In this document: positions 55,940-64,000 of the stretch, piece by piece
Numbering within the stretch: position 1 is the stretch's first letter
Layout of the letters: the number at the start of each line of letters is the position of its first letter
The notes under the pieces: generated by a model
What the model was told of the DNA's origin: nothing
What the model saw: the letters and a program-made list of their open reading frames with translations, nothing else
Databases searched by the model: none
Translations under genes and position numbers: made by a program
Assembly: GCA_036346375.1 (NCBI GenBank)
Contig: CM070501.1
Location: forward strand, 38,708,539-38,772,538
Direction of reading: 5' to 3'
Source of the DNA: Guadua angustifolia
Taxonomy: Eukaryota > Streptophyta > Magnoliopsida > Poales > Poaceae
DNA length: 64,000 nucleotides

Positions 55940-56386
55940 TTAAGCAGCAGCAGCATCAAGGCAGACCCACTGGCCAACGAAGACGTTCTCGCAGTTGATG
56001 TTGGGGTTGAAACCGAGGAATTGCTCCAAGGTCAGCCCGGTGCTCTGCGCGACGGAGGAGCAAGTCTCGGCCTCCTGCACCCCGTGCACCTTGTTGCAGG
56101 TCAGCGCCGGCACCTTCTCAGCCTTCGCCACGTAACCTGAAATTTACACAGACACGTTGCAAGAGTCAAGACTCAATATATATACTAGACGTGGTATGCA
56201 TTGATCACTGATTTGTGCAACAGATGGATGCAATCGCGGTCATGCATATGCGCGCAGATCGGATGGAATTCATTGGCGTATACTACCTCCATACATGTCG
56301 CGCTGCACAGTGAACCTCGCATCGGCGAGGGCGACTGCCACGAGAAGGGACGCGATCAGAAACGCGGCGGCTCCGTGGTTCGCCAT
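55940..56386 (-). CDS. Small secreted LysM-domain protein, 2 exons
   Basis: Exon 1 is 56386-56287, exon 2 is 56136-55940; the 150-bp intron is GT-AG and falls in a Gly codon. The product is 98 aa. A signal peptide is clear: MANHGAAAFLIASLLVAVAL, with cleavage probably after ADA. The mature part has a single LysM-like domain, from about residue 42: PALTCNKVHGVQEAETCSSV, then LTLEQFLGFNPNINCENVFV and GQWVC. Four Cys could form two disulfides. LysM domains bind N-acetylglucosamine polymers such as chitin; whether this one does is unknown. No kinase or anchor is present, so it is probably apoplastic. A TATA box stands about 110 bp upstream. A decayed relative is at 24095-24323. Confidence 0.92.
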
Positions 56387-56493
56387 TGCAGATGCTGTCG
56401 GCGCGAAGAAAGAAATATGCAGATATGTCAACAGCTTATTATTAGGCTCTGCTTTGGTGGTGCGGCGATGGCGAGATGAGGCTTCGGTTCTCG

Positions 56494-56503
56494 CCTTTTT
56501 ATA
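56494..56503 (-). promoter_or_regulatory. Putative TATA box of the LysM gene
   Basis: On the minus strand CTCTATAAAAAGGCG stands about 110 bp before the start codon, predicting a 5' leader of about 80 nt. Confidence 0.65.
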
Positions 56504-56544
56504 GAGTGGCGAGTGCAAAAGTTGATAAGGTGAGTGTGACAAAA

Positions 56545-58169
56545 GGAAGCAGACCCAGGCCTTGGAAACGGCGTTCTAAGAACGGGTGATACTACTTATG
56601 TTGAGGATAACATGGACATGTCGTTGAAACCATTTGCAAGCCGGCCAGTCTTTTTGAGGTTTAACCCAGGACCAGGTGAAACATAGGGAGGGTTTATAAT
56701 TCCTATGGAGCTAGTTTGGAATATTCTGTTCAGTGTGATTTTGACCGAGCTGCGTTGCTCCATATTGGTGGTGATCGGCTCGTTGGAACAATATAGTAGT
56801 ACCTACCTAGTTTGGAATATTCTGTACAGTGTCTGTGCCTCAGGGGTCACTGCTCCAGGGTAGACATGGTCAATGGGCCATATCTGACCTAGTGAATGAG
56901 CCATGTCTTTTTTTTAGCCAGTACCACTGGTCTAACACGGAACTATGTTTTCGGATCAAGCCAGCTCGACATCAACGATGGGCTGGCCTGGTACTGTACG
57001 ATCTATTAGATCGGGACGACACATATGTGGTCATTTCGTAAAAAAATCATATCTATAACTTAGCTCATCACCAACTACATTAACCTAGCTGTTCAGCCTA
57101 TCATCAAATACCATCTCTCCCTCTTCACCTCCTCCTATAACCCATTCGGCGTAGTCACTGCCTCCACATCTCCGCCATCTCCCTTCTCTCTTCTCTCACC
57201 CTACTCCACCCCCTACCTCCCAACGGTGCTAGATCCAGCTGTTTGCCTGTCTTCGGTCATGTCACCGCTGTATACAGCCTTGAGGCACCACGTTATCAGC
57301 ATCGCTAATCGTCCCGAGAAAGAATACTGCGACAACGCTAGATCTCGAAGATCTTCACCGCTTCGTCGTCACTAAATTCGACCTTGCCGCACTATGCGAC
57401 CAAGCTACGCTTTATCCTCGCGACCACGCATGTAGATGTGCTGCTCGTCTTTAGTTATTTTTCTTTCCTCTACAATAATCCAAATAAACCAACCTGGCTT
57501 GGCACGACATGGTCATCATGGCCCAAAGCAAGCGCGGTGAACCGGCACCGTAAGGCCCTTGTCGTGGGTGGGGGCGCGCGGCCGCGTGAGGCCGGTGGGC
57601 CAACGTTGCTTACATACAAGACAGGCCTTGTAGTGGTCATGGGAATAGGATGCGGGGCGCGGTTTTGGGGGTGCTGTGAATCCTAGATTCCGAGTTACAC
57701 GAGGGAGTCACGGCCTTGCGCGGTTGCCGCTGATCGTAAGCGCGCGCGGAGGACGCAGGACGCAGGTGGCTGGATGGATCGACTCCCGGGACGTATACGC
57801 ATGGGCATGGTTGCGCGAGGCCATCACACTTCGTCTGTGTGAGAGAGTTGCTGCGCCGTCGCACGGCTGCTCATAGGCTAGCCATCCGTTGGAGGCGGCC
57901 ACTAGAGGTTACCATGCATGCTGGTGAGCTAGCAACACTGTGATAGATTCCTAACAGATTTTTTGTTTTCTGTGTTGATTTCCTCCAATAATGTGTTTGG
58001 GTTGTGCAAAGGCTGTCGGCCCTCTCTTCATCCTACCTCGCATGATTTTTGTTGATAGAAAAGAAAAATAAAGAGAGAGTAGTTGTCTCTTGCTGAAAAA
58101 ACAGCCCAAGCTTATGAAACAAGGATGTAGAGACATCACAAAACAAAGTTATATAAGTTGATGTCTTTA
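56545..58169. other. Intergenic, no gene recognised
   Basis: A 25-bp near-repeat (CTAGTTTGGAATATTCTGT) occurs at about 56705 and 56812. Open frames here (for example 57384-57686 and 57637-57902) show no domains. The first few hundred bases may be LysM promoter. Confidence 0.45.
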
Positions 58170-58174
58170 GCTAA

Positions 58175-61087
58175 TGAAATACCCCAAAAACTTCAAATGG
58201 GTTAATTTGAACTTCTTGGATTTTATTTGCTTTTTTCGAATTTTATTTGAATTTATTTGAGTTTATTTTGACCCCTTTCCCTTTTGGGAAATCTCAGCCG
58301 CTTTACGCTTTCCCTTTTTGGAAATTCGCCTTTCCTCTTCGGCCTGTTTGCTTCTAGCCCATTTTCCCCTCCGGCCCATTCCCCCTTGGCCCGCCCCGCC
58401 GCCCCCTCCCCTCTTATTTTTCTCCCTTCCCCGCTGGGCCTCGCCTGCCTTGGCCCATCTCCTCCCCCCACGGCCCGGTCTGCTCCCCTCTTCCCTCCCC
58501 CTCTCTCTCCTGCCCCGTGGGCCTCTCTCTCTTCGCCCCGGCCAGTTCTCTTCCTCACTTGGGTCCGCCTTGTGAACAGGGCCTTCTCCCCCACCTCCGG
58601 TGCCCCTCACGCCCATGCCTGGTCCCATCACCACCTCATCCCATCACCGTGACCTCATACTGCTTCACTGTCAGATCCAGGCCCTCACGCAGACGCCATC
58701 CAGCCTAGAGCCCTCCCGTGCCGCCTCGCTTCGCCACCACGGCCCTTGCTCGCACCCTCTCTCCTCCGCCCACCGCTATAAATACCCCTCTCCGCTCCCG
58801 TTTTTCGCCGTGCCGAGCTCGCAAAGGTGAACCACTTCCATCCCGCTACTTTTCTCCCTCTCCGGCACCTCCGTTCGCCCGCGCCACCTTCATCTTCCCC
58901 ACCTCTGGGCGCCTCCCGCTGCCTCTCGCCTCGCCGCTCCCCTCTCACGCTGACAAGTGGCCCCCGCATGTCAGCTCTCCCCCCACGCCGCTGCCAACCG
59001 AGCCCCACCCCACAAATTTCCCCCATCCCCCATTGCCGGTCCAGACATGTTGTCATTCCTCCCCCTCACTGTGGGTCGACTCCAACCAGTGTGCATGGGC
59101 TACATATACCAGTGGGCCGTGTGGTCGATGGGCATGGTCGGGCCCCAAATTTCTATGCGGACCATTAGAAATTGATTTTCAAATTTCTATTTGATTTTTC
59201 AGAATTAATTTTATTTAAAATCCAAGAAATCATTTAAAAATTCAGAAAAATCCCCAAAAATTCCAGAAAAATCCCAAAAATCCAAAAATGCCCAAAAATA
59301 CATATTCTTGACCCGTTCGAGCCGCTGAGTCCAAAAATGATCTCCGTTCTGCCAAACCAAGTCTAAAAAATTTCCAAAATACCCTTTCATCCTGTTTCCG
59401 GCCATTTTCTCTCCAATTCTTTTTTCGTTTTCTTTCTCTTGGTTGTTTTTGTTCGTTTATTTATTGGTTTCGCTTCCGTGCGCTAGATCCAACGTTGGAG
59501 CAACCATTGGAGCAAGTCATGGAGCAGGAGCAGTTCTTGGAGCCGTACCAAGAGCAGGAGCCATTCGGGATCAGACGCGACGTTGACTACCTCTTGCTAG
59601 GTGAACCCTCGATCCCGCAAGGCAAGCCACACCCTTTGAACATATTGAACCCAGTTCCATTATAGTATATGTCTATTTTCCGTATCGCATTATTTCTGGT
59701 ATTTTAGAAAACTAGAAAATGAGATAGCTTAGAATGACATGATTAGTTATAAACCCAATAATAAATCTGTTGCTATGTCTTAATCCCGTTGTAACCTTAG
59801 GCTATAAATATTGAACCATTGTAGATTAGCAGTAAATATAACTTCACCTTTAGCATCTTCTTTTTAAAAATCTCCAAGAGATGGCTCGAGTGATTTTTGA
59901 AAAATTGCTACGATTAGAGGGACAATGTTTGGCAGACCACAGAAGGTGGATGCTAGCCCAACCCCAACCGATGACGAAGTCAAGATGTGGTGTGGTGGTT
60001 GGTACAGTGGGTACCAATGGTTTGTGGTATGTAATTGACTGAGTCTCAGGCACTTAAGGACCGATGTCTTGAGCAAAGTAAATAACTTCAGTTCCCGCTC
60101 AACCACAAGTTGGACCGGTTAGCCTTGTTGACCTGTTTCAACATAACTCAGTACATTGTACTCCTCTTTGGAATACCTATAGGAGGCATCCATCATTCTG
60201 GTAGGTGAATGAATCGCTTCGGGTGGAACGGGAATGGAGTGGCCATTCACCGATTCTCACAACAGTAGGTATCCACAATTGACCAAATCGCATCTCCCGC
60301 TTTGGTCAGTGTGTCCTGGAGACTATGGATCCTCGTAACCTATTAGATAGGAGTTAAAGAAGGGAAGTCCAACAAAAGACTATGATCATCTCAGTCCGCC
60401 CGCATGCATTTAAATTGCATGTTGTTCTCGAGTGGCACCAATGGCCGAAGATATCTTGTGGGTAAAGCTGAGCATCTCTGCAGAGTGATACCAATGATAT
60501 TTGAATACGCCGTGCTTCCGGTTAATGAAGCTGAATTAATCTAGGCTGTAACTGCGCTCATTTAGTTTTTATAAATAGAACTTGTCGTAAATATTGAAGT
60601 TTGCAAATAAACCCCTGTGGTATTATCTATTATTTGGTTTGTATTTCAAATGTAAAATGAAAACTGGTATTTAATAACTTGCATCCACAATACATATAAC
60701 ATGTGCCTACCTTTGTTTATTCCCTGCATATAGTGTTCAGAAATTCCGGGCGGTTTCTTGAGTACTATTGTGTACTCACCCTTACCTCCTACATCCCTTT
60801 TAGATTTTCAAGAAGACGACGGATTCCAGGAGATCGTAGATGGCGATGATATTTGGTTTTGAAGGTCTTGATCTATCTGCTCAAGCCTTTCTTGTGGATA
60901 TTTTGTAATGTATCTGGTGCCAGCCGCACATTGTTGTAAAACTCTGGCCGTTAGGCCCTTAATTTATCTATAAAGTATTCGCTTTCGTTCTTTTATCCGG
61001 CAATATACACTTGATTACCTACAGCTAAAATCCTTGATAGCTGTGAAGGTATTTATATGCACCTCTTAAGAAAGACGGTCCGTTACA
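58175..61087 (+). mobile_element. Solo LTR of a large retrotransposon (2.9 kb)
   Basis: Starts TGAAATACCCCAAAAACTTC and ends GGTCCGTTACA. It is flanked by a perfect 5-bp repeat GCTAA (58170-58174 and 61088-61092). A GC-rich segment follows an AT-rich start, with TATAAATA at 58777-58784. No primer-binding site, internal genes or second LTR adjoin it, so it is a solo LTR left by recombination. Pieces resemble the older LTR at 28329-30830. Confidence 0.85.
58777..58784 (+). promoter_or_regulatory. TATA box inside the solo LTR
   Basis: CTATAAATACCCCTCTCC in a GC-rich context is a typical plant core promoter and would be the retrotransposon's transcription start region. Confidence 0.55.
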
Positions 61088-61486
61088 GCTAACACTTTAT
61101 TTCACACAAGAATTAAAAGGTCGTGAAATCCTATAGAGGTAACTCACTGTAGAAGTAGTTAGTGTTGTGTCTAACTTGCCTTTTTTTTGCAACATGAGTT
61201 ATTTACTAGTTGATAACCACCAATGGCAGGAATAGCTAGGTATACATAAAAGTTTTCAAAATAATTGAATTTCATTTGTTATCTTTAAAAAATCAATAAC
61301 AGAAGGAACATAAATGAGATAGTCAGAATTTTATAAATCCGCTCGAGTGTGATCTTGATTTAAATTTTTGAGAGGTTTAGAATTACCTCACGACCCTTCT
61401 CTAAAAGTTTTAAAAATTCTAAACCTTTTTTGATTACTCAATCAAATCTATAGAACCAATATATGTACTCAGCCAGGCTTTATCAG

Positions 61487-61960
61487 GACAGTAGCACTGT
61501 CAAAATTTTTTAAAATTCGTCAGGATCGATCATCTTTTGAAGATTTTATGAAAACATTAGTGATACTTCAGGACCATCCAACAAAATTTAAAATTTGCTA
61601 ATGTGGTTTGGACTATTTTTCATTTGTTTGAAATTTACCGGTCAACTTTTTATCAGGATAGTAGCACTATCCAAATTTTGGAAAATTCCTCAGACTTCAT
61701 CATGAACTGAACATTTTATGGGAACATTATTGATGCCTCAGAACCACCCATAGAAATTTTGTACCATGGTTTGAACTATTTTTGATTCGGTTGAAATTTG
61801 TTGGTTAGCCTTTTAACAGGGCAGTAGCGTTGTCAGAATTTTTAAAAAATCCTCAAGCTTGATCATCATCTGAAATTTTGATGGCAACATTAGTGATGTG
61901 TCAGGATCATCTAATTTTTTTTTCAAAATATTCTAACATCGTTTTGACAATTTTTCATTC
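61487..61960. repeat. Degenerate tandem repeat, period about 165 bp
   Basis: Three units start near 61487 (CAGGACAGTAGCACTGTC), 61653 (CAGGATAGTAGCACTATCC) and 61816 (CAGGGCAGTAGCGTTGTC). Each continues with AAAATTTT, a GATCATC-type segment, ATTTTATG and CAGGACCAT-type sequence. The same unit is present at 27726-28250. It runs on into A/T-rich TTTTGCC-type repeats to about 62100. Confidence 0.65.
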
Positions 61961-62515
61961 TGTTGAATTTTGCCGAGATTTTGACAATTTCTTCCGAAAT
62001 TTCTTTTCAAAAATTTTGGATTTTAGATTTGCTTTTTGAATTTTGATGCATTGTGTTCGAAATTTCTATATTTTGCCAAAATTTCGAATTTTGCCCATCT
62101 CCGAGAGGTGAACTGAAAGCGAAATTTCAACGTCGCTAGGCGCCAGCCCATTACCAACAGATGTCATTTTTTACAACTTTTTAGTCCTCTTCTAAATGCA
62201 ATTACGAAAATATTTTCATCATTAACTATGGAATTGTTGTAAGTATCGTCTACCAAGGTTTCTGCAGTAAGAGATAAAACCTTTATTGCAATTAAATTAA
62301 AAATACTAAATTTATATAAAAAATTCGTCAACACAACGGAAAAGCTATGATTTCCACCGACCAGCCACAGAAGCGACGTATGCCCGCGTGCTACCGGTGG
62401 ATTACGACTTGGCAAGGCACCAGCCGCAGTAGCCAGAATCGGCGCGCCACGCCGCACGCAACTCACAAGTCAGACCAGCCCACGAGGAATCAATCAACCG
62501 CTCCAATTATAGATA

Positions 62516-62730
62516 GCCAAATGGGCGGCACGGCATGACACGGCACGAGCACGACTCGGCACGGCCCGTTTAGGCACGGCACGACAAAGCACGAACAGCT
62601 AATCTTGCCATGCCGTGTCGGCCCACGGGCCGAACATCAGGCCCAAGCACGGCACGAAGAGGGGAAAATAGTGCCGTGCTGGCACGAATAGCCCGTCGTG
62701 CTCATAGTGCCGTGCTGCCCCATCAGCACT
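62516..62730. repeat. GC-rich repeat segment with CACGGCACGA motifs
   Basis: The motif GGCACGGCACGA or its complement GTGCCGTGCTG occurs many times; left-side copies read one way and right-side copies partly the other way (CGTGCTCATAGTGCCGTGCT). This is typical of the ends of certain grass hAT-type MITEs, but the borders could not be fixed. Confidence 0.45.
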
Positions 62731-63179
62731 ATACAGATTACACTATCAGATGATCAATCAACCTGGCAGAAAATCCACTAAGGCATGCATATAGAGATTC
62801 ATCGAAACATTGCATAAAATACTGATGTGCTAAGCTTGATTACAACCTTATGCCCTTCTTACTTGGCACTTGCCAAAAAATGCCTAAATGATGCAGTATC
62901 GCAGTTTATCCATATTATTAAAATAAAATGTCCCAGGACAAGTTATCTAACATGAGCAAACACTGCAACAGAACTTCTGCATTTCACTAAAAAGGTTTTC
63001 TAAAAAAACGTCTCAGTGTATCCAAAATAAGATGCAAACCTATATTTTAACACAGAATCTTTATGGATTAATCCAAAGGTCTTACATGCATAATCCCCAA
63101 ATGAGCTCCAACTTTAGCAGCAGAATGCCAGAATGAAGTTCAGTGCCGGTATTGCCAGAAGCCAAGTCCTTTCCCTTGT

Positions 63180-64000
63180 TCACAAAGGCACAAACTGTGA
63201 GCCACCTCTAAAGGAAGAAGACATGTAAGGAGGAATTGTGGGGAAATCCATTTGTTAACTCTGCTGGACAAACTGAAGTTCTTTTCTATATTGGTGAACA
63301 ATATAAATACAATATTGGTGAACAATAAAAGCGGAATCCAGACATACTGAAGAGAACTAATGAACCTGATAAGTTTTAAATCAAATGACGGAATCTAATG
63401 TCATACCTTGAATATTGTCCTGAACAGATTTGTTTTCAAACATCAGTACTTCAGCAATAGAGGAATTAAGGTTTCTTTTGTGCGTAGTTTGCCTTTCTAA
63501 GGAAGAAATCTCTCTTTGAAGTTCTTTAGATTCCTTGTTAGCCTGATCAAACAACTTTAGTGTTTATTCTATCGAATGTGGATATATTAACAGACAAGCT
63601 AATTCATTATAAAGAAGCTGCTTACAACTTCAAGTTTTCTCCTCAAGGAATCAAGTTCTGCATTCAGATCACTTTGAAATTTCCCTGCAATATAAGCAAG
63701 CTCATTAAGATAAGAATTTGAACTTCAATGTCTTTAATAAGGCTGTTATGTCTCTTTTTTTTTAATGAAAGTACCTTCAACATTGACTCCAGAAGCAAGT
63801 CCTTCAGCAAAATTTGAAATTTGTGACATTGTGAATGGATTTGATGGTTTAGCCTTGTCGATAGTTCTCCCAGCAGAAGCTAATGGACCTTCTGCATGAG
63901 CCCTGACAACAAAGGAAGCAAGACAAATATCAGTTGAGCTGCATACCACATAAAGTTTTGTTGCTAATTTAGCAGGCTCATCCTTTGACTCCTGAATAAG
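63180..64000 (-). CDS. Coiled-coil protein gene, 3' part, cut by the window end
   Basis: Exons on the minus strand: at least 64000-63775, then 63684-63626 and 63542-63407; phases fit (one base carried into the second exon). A short last exon at about 63205-63180 giving GGSQFVPL and a stop is possible but weak. The exon at 64000 reads QESKDEPAKLATKLYVV and on through SFVVRAHAEGPLASAG without a stop. The next parts read SQISNFAEGLASGVNVEG, FQSDLNAELDSLRRKLEV and ANKESKELQREISSLERQTT, a clear heptad-type coiled coil. I do not recognise the family. The start lies outside the window. Confidence 0.65.

Noticed and set aside
58253..59194. Several overlapping open frames of 85-158 aa
   Set aside because: Low-complexity Pro/Ser or Arg/Gly text caused by high GC inside the solo LTR leader; no conserved motif.

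Overview
The window is nuclear DNA of a flowering plant, almost certainly a grass (Poaceae). The clues are plant-type introns, very GC-rich first exons beside AT-rich introns, Tourist-, Stowaway- and hAT-type MITEs inside introns, a Reina-like Ty3/gypsy element, a TNP2-type CACTA element, and proteins matching plant NDB, CNGC4 and grass LysM families. Species cannot be set from the sequence. No prokaryotic, organellar or CRISPR features were seen.

Genic layout. (1) 3278-17002 (+) is a ten-exon gene for an external alternative NAD(P)H dehydrogenase of the inner mitochondrial membrane (NDB family); all splice phases close and give about 573 aa. (2) 17998-23021 (-) is a seven-exon CNGC4-type cyclic nucleotide-gated channel, convergent with the NDB gene; its exon 1 reads out of frame by one base in this sequence. 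(3) 55940-56386 (-) is a two-exon, 98-aa secreted LysM protein; a decayed relative lies at 24095-24323. (4) 63180-64000 (-) is the 3' part of a coiled-coil gene that leaves the window. Everything between about 25.7 and 54.8 kb, and most of 56.5-62.8 kb, is transposon-derived or unassigned.

Mobile-element layout. NDB intron 1 holds a three-LTR SMART/TRIM array and a small hAT MITE. NDB intron 4 is stretched to 6.6 kb by an antisense Ty3/gypsy element with perfect 5-bp target duplication, itself hit by a Tourist-like MITE. NDB intron 6 has a Tourist MITE and a tandem duplication of about 720 bp. CNGC intron 1 holds several MITEs. From 28.3 to 38.7 kb there is an old LTR, then a nest bounded by Harbinger-like inverted ends containing a dead hAT transposase, a multi-exon fragment of a Rab3GAP catalytic-subunit gene, another hAT MITE and a dead PIF/Harbinger transposase. 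At 39.2-41.3 kb lies a second dead hAT transposase split by a long foldback element. From 41.9 to about 54.8 kb lies a CACTA element with TNP2-like and Ulp1-like modules, a regular subterminal-repeat array in its middle, and a 350-bp multiply palindromic block occurring twice, each copy about 0.3 kb before one of its two coding modules. At 58175-61087 is a solo LTR with perfect GCTAA target duplication.

The likely functional genes are respiratory (NDB), signalling (CNGC4-like) and cell-surface or apoplastic (LysM); nothing suggests they form one pathway. The most notable observations are the one-base frameshift in CNGC4, the E-to-K change at the last calcium ligand of the NDB EF-hand, the three-LTR SMART array, the intron-bearing Rab3GAP fragment inside a transposon nest, and the duplicated hairpin leader of the CACTA element.
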